Origin: Hawksworthiomyces lignivorus
Lineage: Eukaryota > Ascomycota > Sordariomycetes > Ophiostomatales > Ophiostomataceae
Length of the DNA stretch: 64,000 nt
Assembly: GCA_002917075.1 (NCBI GenBank)
Contig: NTMA01000021.1
Location: 434,001-498,000, forward strand
Direction of reading: 5' to 3'
Positions within the stretch are counted from its first letter, which is position 1. Every line of letters begins with the position of its first letter. Both the position numbers and the translations under genes were made by a program. This document shows positions 11,201-21,379 of the stretch, one piece after another. Below the pieces are notes generated by a model that worked only from the letters and a program-made list of their open reading frames with translations, ran no database searches and was not told where the DNA came from.

Positions 11201-14200
11201 CAAGGGCGTGAACGTAGCCAGCGCAGTATTTACAGGAGCGAATTTGCGTGGGTAATAGTGGGTCGTCCAGACAGAATTTGGGGTGGGGGAGCAGAGATAA
11301 GGACAAGTCCCACGCGCGGGCCAGGAGGTTCCCACCTCCGGTCGTCCCTTCCCTCTCTGCCTCTTTTGCAAGAGAACCCTTTTGGATGTTTGCCCACAGC
11401 TCTCTTCCCTCTCATGTTCCGTTAGTACGTGCGTGAATACTTAGTTTTTCCACCTTGTCCTGGCGTCTCTCTCTGTAGTGTGCGAGCGGTACGGATAAGA
11501 GGGCGGAGACAGGCCAAATCAGGCACCCAACGGATCCCATCCACAACGGTTCCCTAACCAGCTTTTCACAATGCGCAGACTATTCCGTAGCGTGAGCGCT
11601 ACTCCGTGTGTATTTCTGAGACGGAAGACGATCAGAAGTCGGGGTAGCGCGTCGCCGGGGCTGTTCACGTTTTTGAGACGCCAGCCGTCAAGGTCCGAAA
11701 TTTAGCGTGGCGGAGACGGCAGCAAGCGCCATTTGGCTGACCAGCTTTTTTTTTTTCTTTTGTTTTTCTTTTCTGGCTGGAGATGGTTGTGGGAGCGGTA
11801 GTACCAGTCATACATACTCGAACGCGTATGTTGTGGCAGTGGGAGCTTGCTCACGTTTTTCCTGCCTATTTAAGAGCAAGGGACAGTGATTTGTTCTCTC
11901 ATTACATGATTTTATTTTTATTTTTATTTTAATGGAGCAACGTCTTTGGATGACGGAACTTGCCACAGCGCAGAATAAATTGGTCCTTGCGACCCTCAGG
12001 ACAAGTAACCTTGTCAGGTTGGCTGCGCCCGGAGGGAGATCGACCCCTGGCTATTTTAATATACAGGCGTTCCTGCAAGCAAAAAAAAGCGGATGACAGA
12101 CGAGGGAGAGAGAGGCAAAGTGAGGCAGAAAGTCGAGACAGAACCCCCACACGATGTGATAACTGTGCGACAAGAAAATAAACTCGGACCAGTATATTGC
12201 CAAAAATTGCCACTATGAAATCACGGATGGGGGAGCATAAGGGAGGAAGGACACCGGTCATTCTGGCAGATCCACGTTAATTACCCACTTAAGAAGCATT
12301 ACAGAGCTCTAGAAATCGTCAGCGGGAGGAACGCCATCGATGAAAGATCCAAAATGATCGCGCAGCGCAACCAACACGACAACGGCGACTACGACGGCGA
12401 CTCGACGGCGATCGTTTCCGCCCCCAACCAGACCCAAAAGACTAACCAGGTGGCTATAGCGTTCGCCTATTCCGTAACGCATTTGGGGAACGTATGCTAT
12501 TACAATGAATTTTACTCCGTACTTCTGCTATTACTCACCCCCGTTTGTCTTCGCTCTTCGCGTTGACACATGCGTTTTTTCTTTTGGAAAAAATTTTTTT
12601 TTTCCTATTCTACTTTCTAGTTCTAGATTCTTTTTGTTGAATTTCTCTTATTAAAATTACTCTTTTAAAAAGAAAATTTTTTTAATGAATTTGTATGCCA
12701 CTGCCCTAACATGCTCGCTGCTGTTGGCTTCGGCTGTGCCATTATTTTGGGAAGGCGACCCCCTTCTATTACTGTCCGTTTCGGACGTTGGGAGGTGATA
12801 GGCAGTGTTAATGCCGTTTGTGTCTGGCAAACGTATGCAAACTACGCAAGAAATTTATTACTTGTCATCCCATTTTTCAGCGTAAGATGCAGACGGCAAG
12901 GACGGGCCTCTTGGCCGCTGTGCGTATGTACATACTGTACGTTAGGGGCTCCAGAGATAACGATCACGCCAACGACCAGGGGTATGAGGACAACGGGGCA
13001 GGAACAAAGCGAAAGGCGTGGCCTCCATTCTGCATTTTCAGTGGCTTCTTGGGAAAGATTCCGCCAGCAGCGTCCGCTGGGCAGGAAGATAATAGCGAAT
13101 TTCCATTTTCTTACGAATACGGAGCAGAGCCCGCCCGCGGGACGGCACAAAGCGGGCGTGGGTAGCAGGAGAATGCGCTGCAAAAATGTGGTATGCCTGT
13201 CGAGGCTTCGCCCTTGTGTGGGTGCAATCTGCGTGCAAATATTGGAGTGGGTTGTTTTATGCTTAGGTGTGCTGTACAAGTGTGTGTGTAAACAATGTAT
13301 AAGCAAAGTGGAGTGGGCACGTTACATAAGTGCTTCTTGGTACGCTCCCACGACCGGTAAAAGCGAAACAATATCGGGATTGTGCCAACTGCGCAGGGGG
13401 ACTTGACATCATTTGGGAGAGGCGTCCCTCACCGATCGGTACCTCGTCTGCGCAAGGCGGCAGCTATCGACAATTGGAAAGCAAAATGCTGTCGTGATAA
13501 GTCTTGTTGTGTGTCTCACCTCTTTCGAAGCCGGCCACACACATCCTCCTCCCGTCTTTCTCATCTGCCGTCTTGTTTGCTTATTTTATTTCATCCTTTC
13601 CTCGGAGACGGGTGGTCCCTACGAGGCACTTTCCGGGGAAAAAGGCGAAAGGATGGAAGGCTGCAAGGGTAAACTAGGAGAGAGAGAGAGTGCGTGTGTG
13701 TGCGACGGAGCACATGCCAGCGTTGGCCAGCGAAGGAGGTGATATGCCTAGAGACAGTGTCGCGCAGATAAAAGTGCACACGAAAGGCAGCGATGTGAGG
13801 CAACCCAACAGCCAACAGCGGCAGTCGCTGACCCGAGAACCTCGTCCTTGGTTGACTGTGACGGTCTGATAACACGCCGTTTTCTCGTCATATTGTTCAT
13901 TTCATCCTTCTTCTGATGTGTTTCCCTCTGTTCTCTCCTGCGACGATCTTTTTACACTTCGAGTCCCGCTTTGCGTTACCGCTCGTAATGAATAAGATGC
14001 AATAACGAGCAGCTATTCCCTAGCTACAGCTTCACCGCCCTGATCGCGGTGACGAAAGATTGGAGGGAAAGCGCCTCATCCAGACGGAGTAGCACAGGCT
14101 GTGCTAGAATGAGCACCTTGATTCTCTACCGCACCTCAAACAGCAAAATCTTCCCCCTTTTTGTGGCATGTGAAGAAGGGAAAATTTAAATGGCTGGACC

Positions 14201-16809
14201 ACAAGTGAGGCTAGCTTACATAGAGATGGACTGTTCGTGAAGTGAAGAGAAAGACGCAAGAATCCACAAGTGAAAAGCAGCATCGTCTTCTGCAAGCTTC
14301 TGCTGAAATTGACCCAGCGGGTACCGTGCGTGGCTACGCCGTGGTTCAGCCAGGCTGGACAACTGCCATGAATACATTTCAGACTAGCTCGGGAAGCCCA
14401 CAAACACGACAAGGGATTAGCCCTCGCAGAAAAGTGACCCATCACAAAAAGACGTTGGGAAAATATGATTGCGTTTTGCGGTGCGTCCGTGTGTGGTCGA
14501 GTAGATTATGCGACCGTGTGTAACAGGTAATTAATGTGTGGCTAACGGGTCTCTCAATATGACTCTCCTTGCGCCGTCTCGCGCTGTCTCATTTTCCGAT
14601 CCCCCCTCCTTCAGGTTAGAAAGGTCGTCAAACGCAAGAAAACCCAACGACATCGAACGTCGTAACGAGATAACTTTTGCTGCATGTACTTATGTACATG
14701 CTTTGGTCACTTTTCATCCGGCTTGTTCCGGACCCCATTCGGCCTTTTTCTTTTCTGGCACATCTTCTGCAGATAAAGACGCCTTTCCATGATAAAGGCA
14801 CGTAGATGCGATCTTGGCCGTTGATTGGTCCTAGCTCTGGGAAAGCAGCAGGGGGGGCTCTATTTAAAACAAAAATCGACTGGTGGTAGACTGATAGGGA
14901 AGGGAAGAAGAGATGTTCGGGCAATCCAAACAGCCAACACGGATGAAGAGCCCAAAACAGGGCAAAGAGAGAATTGCCAGGCAGAAAGTGAGACCAAGCC
15001 TTCGTAGGCGAGCCGGGTCCTGTGAGCATGCACAAATTTCCTCGCTGCTGCATTGCATTCACCCCCCTCGAGAAAGGCGAGAAGACGAAATCTCGATATG
15101 AGGGACAAAGCAAGAAAAGGGGGGAAGAGGAAACAAAAAAGACGAGTCGTGATAACAACTACCTCGTTTTTCTCATCCCGCGTTCGCATCGATATCAAAT
15201 TTAGCATCGTTCGCCGGAAGAGGCTTCCACTTTACCCGACGAGTGAAAAAAGAAACTAATCTTTTCTTTTGCAAACTGGGGGCTGTATTACGGAGTACAT
15301 CTAGAGATAATGGGAGGCCTTGGTGAACACGAAACAAAACGGAGACTCCATTCAAGTAAAACAGACCCTACTTCGGCTGTCGTCCACCGATGAGCCCAGA
15401 AAGAGCCAGCTGTCCTGCTGGCGGGGGGGTTCTACATGCGGACGGGACCTGAAAAAAAGAATACCAAAACCTAATCGCCATTCCTGTGTCGATCACTCCT
15501 GCATAACCTCTGCTTTCTTTCCTTTTGCTTTCTTTTTCCCAGCCTCAGGTAATCGGAGAGATGACCCCCTTGCCTTGTGGGTACGGTGCAGCCGTGGTTT
15601 GGATTACTCCAATTATCTCTTCTGTGGCTATTCTTATTCTCCGTGCGTATCTGTACGTGTAATATTAGCAGCAATCCATGCTGGTGGAGCAGATAGCCCG
15701 TGCTAGAAATGGAAAGCGGAAAGCACCATAGGGGACGAAGAGACGCAAAAAAAAAAAAAGAAAGGAATTAAAGGGCATACATATCCTTACCCACGCAAGA
15801 AAAGAGCGCACTCGTCATCATCGTGTCAGCAACCAGAGGCTAAAAGAGGTTGACCGAGCAGATAAACAGACAGACGAAGAGCGTAAAAGACAGATTTGCT
15901 TTCCAAATGTGGAATCTTTTGCAGTAGATAAGGAATCACACGAGTTTGGCTCGCACAAACCAGGGCTGTCCCATCTCGACAAAAAAGGGCAAAAGACGAA
16001 AAGGCAATAGGTAAAAGGGATCGACGGGACTCCAAAAGGGGGCGATTGCACAATCATGTGCAAAAGGGGTCAAGCAGACCACAGGCCAAGCAGACAACAG
16101 CAGCTTACTTGTGTGGGATGATGCAAAAGTTATCGCTGTTGTGCCCCCAACATGAACGAACAAACAAGGCGCCTTTTCTGGCTGTTTTCCGGACATCGTG
16201 CGGCTTGACGCGGTATGTCGCTTCTGACACGCTTTGGCCTGCCGCAAAGGGGAAGAGGAACAGCCCCCTTCAGCCACGCACCTCGCCAGAGCAAAAAGCT
16301 TTGCCCGACTTGTGCTGGTCCCTTTTCCTTTCGCTTCCCACTGTTTCGGCTTGCTCTTTGCGGCAGTGGCTTGTGCTTTTTGCCTCTGGTATGCTTAAAG
16401 TTTGCAGGTGATATGATGCGGTTCTTGCACGAGCAGACGCCGCCCGGTCAAGTGACGCCTGTGAATGACTGTCCATGATGATTGGCCATGGTTCAAAGGT
16501 AGAGATAGCCAAACAGAGGTGGGAGCCTTTTCAGAGGCGCCACTCACAATTGAGTCTGAGACATGCTTCCTCTCAGGGCAGCACAACGCCTGGTGTATCG
16601 CCGGGCGCTGGCGGCTAACAGCCTGCTTTTGTGGGGCCATTGGCTTGAGGAGAGCCTATGATTGACGGACCCCGCGCGCCTCGAGAATCGTCTCCGAAGT
16701 GCGTCGAAAGGAGACCGTCTGTATATCTCATCAAGTTTCCTTTTCTCTGGAGAGTAAATGCAATCGTCGTGACTCTTGCCAGCTTGCGTGTCGTAGCAAT
16801 TCCGTGACC
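8286..16809. other. 8.5-kb gap without a supportable gene
   Basis: This region separates two divergent genes. Both strands carry only short or compositionally biased reading frames, the longest about 230 codons, none recognisable. About 8700-10400 is strongly purine-rich on the plus strand, meaning pyrimidine-rich in the direction of the minus-strand gene, as fungal 5' leaders often are. About 12560-12700 is AT-rich. TACGGAGTA elements lie at 10813, 12513 (inverted) and 15289. Long leaders, uORFs or non-coding transcripts are possible but cannot be shown from sequence alone. Confidence 0.55.
10813..10831. repeat. TACGGAGTA element with inverted partner arm
   Basis: TACGGAGTA at 10813-10821 is followed by CTCCGTA at 10825-10831, giving 7-bp perfect inverted arms around a 5-nt spacer. 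It is one of eight exact copies of the 9-mer in the window. Confidence 0.8.
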
Positions 16810-17928
16810 ATGGGCTTCGGAGACAGCGTCAACGCACTGCTGGAGACATACTCCAAGTGTCTCGCGCTGCTCCACGTTTTCGGCGCGGAGAGCTCAGCCT
16901 CGCCTGACTCTTCGGCCGTGCCGTCGCCGCTTGCGGCGGAATACGACCGCCAGTCAGCTCTGAGCCGGTCTCTTCAGTCGGACCGTGCCAAGGTCCTGCG
17001 GGCTTACTCATCGCGGCTCAACGAGACGGGAAGCCGTCTGGAAAAAGGGGACAGTAAGTGGCCTATGGAATACTGCCATATCTGTTCTTCGTATCTGCTA
17101 TTGCCTTTTAGAAGAGAGAAACGTTGCTCATTGTTATCTGTTCCAGGAGCTTCTCGATCCGCTCTTCGCCGCGTGGTCCGGCGGCTGGTGGATGCGCTGA
17201 CTAGTCTCGTGCGTGTCAGGAGCAGCAAGAGCAGAACGGCGGACGAGGGGCCGCTGCTAAATTACGACGCACTCCGGGCGCTGTCGAAGACATCCCGAGT
17301 GGATGCCATCCATACCATTGATGCGCTGTCTGCGCGGCTTGGCAGCCAGAGCAGCAGGTCCAGCCGGAGCAGCGGCGGCCACGAATCGTCTCGGACCACG
17401 TCTTCTACGTCGACTGCCCTTGTTCTGCACCAAAAACGGCACCGCGGCGCACACCATCGCCCGTCAACGAGCGCGAGCAGCAACCCCAGCAGTGGCAGCG
17501 GAAGCCACGGCGATGCTAAGCGCAGCCGGAAGGCAAAGAAGCTACAGGCTAGCAAGCCTCACAAGGAGAAGAGAGCCACCCCGCCAGATGTACGGCAGGC
17601 GCAGCAAAAACAAAAGCAGGCCCCTCCTGGCGGTGACGCTTACAAGGGCAGAAGCAGTGCTGCCAAGCCGGCGCCTCTCCGGGAAGCCGGCAAGCCCATT
17701 GATCGTCGAGTATCCCTCATCTCCTCTTCTTCTGCCAGCACCAGACTGGGCGAAATTCCAGCGAGGAAGCTACGTGGACGCTACGAAACAAGCGATTCTC
17801 TAGATGACGGACAGGGTCCATTCGAATACAATGTACGGCCGGTCTATCCTGTGAGGCCATTCCATGTGCCGGTGGTGCGAGAAGAGAAGAGCAAGAAAGG
17901 CCTCTGGGGCATGTTCCGGAGGTCATGA
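16810..17928 (+). CDS. Uncharacterised basic Ser-rich fungal protein
   Basis: ATG at 16810. Exons 16810-17053 and 17147-17928 give 341 aa. The 93-nt intron (GTAAGT...TTCCAG) is a multiple of three and stop-free. Removing it joins an EKGD segment to a basic helix (ASRSALRRVV), which restores a continuous helical N-terminal domain. Residues 1-150 look mostly helical, while the rest is Ser/Lys/Arg-rich and disordered, ending in a short aromatic-basic tail (GLWGMFRRS). I recall a family of short hypothetical proteins in filamentous ascomycetes with the same MGFGDSV-type start and Lys/Arg-rich helix. No function is known to me. An acceptor at 17111 would shift the frame and terminate soon after, so I rejected it. 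Confidence 0.75.
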   Translation: MGFGDSVNALLETYSKCLALLHVFGAESSASPDSSAVPSPLAAEYDRQSALSRSLQSDRAKVLRAYSSRLNETGSRLEKGDSKWPMEYCHICSSYLLLPFRREKRCSLLSVPGASRSALRRVVRRLVDALTSLVRVRSSKSRTADEGPLLNYDALRALSKTSRVDAIHTIDALSARLGSQSSRSSRSSGGHESSRTTSSTSTALVLHQKRHRGAHHRPSTSASSNPSSGSGSHGDAKRSRKAKKLQASKPHKEKRATPPDVRQAQQKQKQAPPGGDAYKGRSSAAKPAPLREAGKPIDRRVSLISSSSASTRLGEIPARKLRGRYETSDSLDDGQGPFEYNVRPVYPVRPFHVPVVREEKSKKGLWGMFRRS

Positions 17929-18722
17929 AGAGACTGCCATCTAGCGAGGCGGCGTTGACAAGTGGGAGCATGCAAAAGACGAAAGCCAATGACGGATGGT
18001 TTGTAAGACAGAGGGACTGCTATGATAACCAGAACCAAGCGTTCACGATGATATGATGATGTACGAAATATGAAGCCACGTCTTTTCTTCTTTGATGACC
18101 CGATCTATATCATCCAAGCCGTCTTCATCTGAGCTGTGAGGTCACCCAGCAGCTGAAGTACAGGTGCAACGGTACTATGAGGTAATACTCGTAACTAAGC
18201 ACCGCGTCTGCAGTGATGCTGGGGCACAGTGCTGTAGTGCTGCGGCGCGGTAGTAGTACTGTAATTGCTGGGCTGGACCGCTGGACGGGAAGGGGCCCAC
18301 AAAATTGGCAAAGCCCTTGTAATACACCAAATCGAGAAAGAACGAATTAAAAAAAAAAAAAAAGTAAAGAGCCCCACCGAATTTGCTGCCCCTCTCACGT
18401 TGGCAGGAATTTTGTTTTAACGTCACCCGGTGCTGCTCACGAGGGACCACCTACTGGAGTGCAAGAGGACACTAGACGACATCTGATAGCATCTGATACA
18501 GGGTCAATACTCGCCCTGGCCTCCTCGCCCTCGATTCGCATCTTCAAGACCATCAGCGAAACCATGGGCAGAGCTTAGCAGGTGGGCCTCTGATAGATCT
18601 TCCCGTCCTTGAATCGACCGACCTCTACCGCCACTCTATCTCCCTCCCTCCCTCTCTATCTCTCTCTCTCTCCCCCTCTATATCTCTCGCACGAACTCTC
18701 GACCCCACCCCCTATTTCGACA
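17929..18722. other. Intergenic; SRP72 leader
   Basis: Downstream flank of the Ser-rich protein gene and upstream region of SRP72. The last 100 bp (about 18622-18693) are almost pure pyrimidine, a CT-rich leader ending close to the SRP72 start. No gene is seen. Confidence 0.6.
18622..18693 (+). promoter_or_regulatory. CT-rich 5' leader of SRP72
   Basis: Long runs of CTCCCTCC and TCTCTC immediately precede the first ATG (18723). Pyrimidine-rich tracts near the transcription start are common in filamentous fungi. The function here is inferred from position and composition. Confidence 0.5.
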
Positions 18723-20960
18723 ATGGCTAGCTCCGCCGTCAATGCGCTGAACTCGCTGCTGCGGGGCACGAGCATCGACGACCACGACGAGGCACTGAAG
18801 CTTTCCAATGCGGCGATCCAGGCAGCCAAGGCCGGCGGCGGCGGCGACCAGCTGCTGACGGCCCAGCACGCCAAGGTGGTGGCCTTGCTGAAGCTGGACC
18901 GGTTCGACGACGCGCTGCGGGTGGTGGCCGAAGGCGGCAATGCGCTAGAGGCCCGCTGCGTGCTCGAGCGGGCCTATGCGCTCTACAAGACGGGCGAGCT
19001 GGACGCGGCGGAGGCGCTATGCACCAGCAGCAAGGCGAGCCGGGCGCTGCGCCACGTGGCCGCCCAGGCGGCGTACCGCGCCGAGCGGTTTGACCGCGCG
19101 GCCGCCCTGTACGCGAGCCTGAACGACGACGACGACGATGACGACAATGGCGCCGCCGCGGGCGAAGACGCGGACGTGCGCATCAACGCGCTGGCGGTGT
19201 CGGCGCAGCGGGCGTGGCAGGGGCGGGGGGCTACGACGGCAGCGGCGGGGCGCGACGCGGCGCTGGACCCGGGCCGGCGCGGCGACCTCGAGGCCTTTGA
19301 GACGGCGTACAACGCCGGCTGCGGCGCGCTGGCGCGGGGCGACGCCAGCCGCGCCGTGGTGCTGCTGCGGCGCGCGCAGCAGCTGTGCGCGGCCGACGAC
19401 GGCCTGAGCGACGACGACAAGCGCGCCGAGCTGCTGCCCATCCTGCTGCAGCAGACGTACGCGCTGACGCGGCTGGGCCGGCTCGACGAGGCGGCTGCCC
19501 TGCACAAGGCGATCGACGCCGCGGCGTGCGAGGGCGCCGCCGCCGTGGTGGCGGCGTCCAACGCGGTGGTGGTGCAGAACAGCAGTGACAAAAACAACAG
19601 CAACCCGTACGTGGTGCAGCGCCAGCTCGAGGCCGTGCCGCCGCCGCCGCGCGGCAGCGACCGCCTCTTCGCCCACCAGGCGCGCATCCTGCGGCGCAAC
19701 CAGTACGCCATCGAGCTGCAGTGCTACAAGTTCAAGGGCGTGCAGAGCCGGACGGCGCGGCAGCTCAAGAGCGCCGAGGCTGCCGCCAGATCGAGCAGCG
19801 CGGGCGGCGCCGCGGGCGACGCAGACGACGCGGCCGCCGCTGCCGCCGTCTCGCCCGACGCGGTCGACCTCGGCATCCTGCACGCCGCCGCCGCCGCCGA
19901 GATGCAGCCCGGCAAGGACGCGCTGCGGCGCCTCCTGCCGCTGCTGGCCCACCGGCCCGCCGACGTCGGGCTCGTGCTGACCGCCGTGCAGCTGCACCTG
20001 CAGGCCAACAACGCCGACGCCGCCCTGTCGGTCCTCGAGGCCTTCTTCCACCGCGTCGACGCCGCCCGCGCCACCTACGCCGTGCGCTTCGCCCCGGGCC
20101 TCGTCGCCCTCGCCGTCGCCCTCTACAAGCTGCAGGGCCGCCACAGCGCCGCCCGCAAGGAGCTCGCCGACGCCGTGGCGCACTGGCGGCAGAGCGGCAG
20201 CGGTAATAACGACGACGGCGACGACAGCGACGCGCCCGCCTCGCTGCTGCGCGCCGCCGGCGTCGAGCTGCTGCGCTCCCCCAACCCGGCCGACCAGCAG
20301 GCTGCCGCCGTCGCTTTCGACACCCTGCACGCCACCAACCCCGCCGACCGCGTCGCCGCCGCCGGCCTGGTGGCGTCGCTCGCCTCGCCCGCCGCGTCGT
20401 CCGCTACCGCTCCGTCTGAGCGGCAGCAGCAGCTCGCCGCGTCGCTGACGCCCGTGGACCAGCTGATCAAGGGCGTCGACGTGGCCGCCCTGCTGCAGGC
20501 GGGCGTCGCGGCGCTGGCTCCGTCCCCTGCGGCTGCCGCAGGCAAAAAGCGCGCCGCGCCCGCTGCGGGGGCGGCCACGGCAGAAGACCAGCCGGCCGCC
20601 AAGAAGTCGAAGACGGCTGCTGCCGCCGCGGGCGGCAAGCAGCAACAGAAGGAGGCGGCGCCGAAACTCTCCAGGCAGGCGCGGAAGCTGCAGGCCAAGG
20701 CGGCCGACGACAGCTTCGACCCTAACAAGAAGCTGGATCCGGAGCGGTGGCTGCCCATGCGGGACCGCAGCTCGTACCGGCCACCAAAGGGAAAGAAGGG
20801 CCGTCGGCGCGGCGAGGCCGCCACCATGCAGGGTGGCGTCGTCAAGGAGGAGGAGACGCTGGCGCTGGCAGGCGGCGCAGGGTCAGTGCGCGTGGAGAAG
20901 GCGCCGCAAGGATCCGGAGGGAGCGCAGCTGCCAAGAAGCGGAAGAAGGGAAAGAAATGA
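18723..20960 (+). CDS. SRP72: Signal recognition particle subunit SRP72
   Basis: Single exon, 745 aa. The first in-frame ATG is at 18723. The N-terminal two thirds is built of Ala/Leu-rich helical pairs resembling TPR repeats (for example around ALERAYALYKTGELDAA), which in SRP72 bind SRP68. Near residues 645-705 lies the diagnostic RNA-binding segment: a basic stretch, then DPNKKLDPERWLPMRDR, then a basic KGKKGRRRG run that contacts 7S RNA. The tail is Lys-rich. SRP72 acts in the cytosolic particle that targets nascent secretory proteins to the ER. Oddities are an extremely high GC content, an Asp run near residue 137, and Ala-rich expansions. It is convergent with the aspartate kinase gene about 420 bp downstream. 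Confidence 0.93.
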   Translation: MASSAVNALNSLLRGTSIDDHDEALKLSNAAIQAAKAGGGGDQLLTAQHAKVVALLKLDRFDDALRVVAEGGNALEARCVLERAYALYKTGELDAAEALCTSSKASRALRHVAAQAAYRAERFDRAAALYASLNDDDDDDDNGAAAGEDADVRINALAVSAQRAWQGRGATTAAAGRDAALDPGRRGDLEAFETAYNAGCGALARGDASRAVVLLRRAQQLCAADDGLSDDDKRAELLPILLQQTYALTRLGRLDEAAALHKAIDAAACEGAAAVVAASNAVVVQNSSDKNNSNPYVVQRQLEAVPPPPRGSDRLFAHQARILRRNQYAIELQCYKFKGVQSRTARQLKSAEAAARSSSAGGAAGDADDAAAAAAVSPDAVDLGILHAAAAAEMQPGKDALRRLLPLLAHRPADVGLVLTAVQLHLQANNADAALSVLEAFFHRVDAARATYAVRFAPGLVALAVALYKLQGRHSAARKELADAVAHWRQSGSGNNDDGDDSDAPASLLRAAGVELLRSPNPADQQAAAVAFDTLHATNPADRVAAAGLVASLASPAASSATAPSERQQQLAASLTPVDQLIKGVDVAALLQAGVAALAPSPAAAAGKKRAAPAAGAATAEDQPAAKKSKTAAAAAGGKQQQKEAAPKLSRQARKLQAKAADDSFDPNKKLDPERWLPMRDRSSYRPPKGKKGRRRGEAATMQGGVVKEEETLALAGGAGSVRVEKAPQGSGGSAAAKKRKKGKK

Positions 20961-21379
20961 TCATCTATCCAGGGCCAAAAGGGTATAAGTGGGAACAGGG
21001 GGGTTAGTCACGCATGAGCTAAAATGGGTTATGAGGAGCAGCATTTTCAAAATATATATTCAAGTCTCACTTTCCTGCATATATATGTTGAAGGATGTGT
21101 GATATCCCTATCCACTATCAAAGGAGTATTGTAGGCATTTTGCAAAACTTTTTGTGTATGGTGTCGACCCTTGATTTGCTTCTATTCCAAAATATCAAGG
21201 TGAAAAAAAATGAGGTAAAAAAAAAAGCAGCCAAAAACGCCTTTCTGTCTGCAACAAGATATAAACAGAAGATGGCGCCGCAAAGCAACTCCCTTCAAAG
21301 TAAAAAGCAAAGCTTATGAAACCATATGAAATAAGATATATGTGAAAGAGAATAAGAGAAAAAGGTCAAAGCACACGGT
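20961..21379. other. Convergent intergenic between SRP72 and aspartate kinase
   Basis: AT-rich 3' flanks of two convergent genes. No gene or structured element was recognised. Confidence 0.6.

Noticed and set aside
12711..13406. 231-codon frame in the 8.5-kb gap
   Set aside because: No similarity, overlapping competing frames on both strands and no supporting splice pattern.
19017..20645. 542-codon antisense reading frame over SRP72
   Set aside because: Gly/Arg/Ala/Val-biased composition and complete overlap with SRP72.
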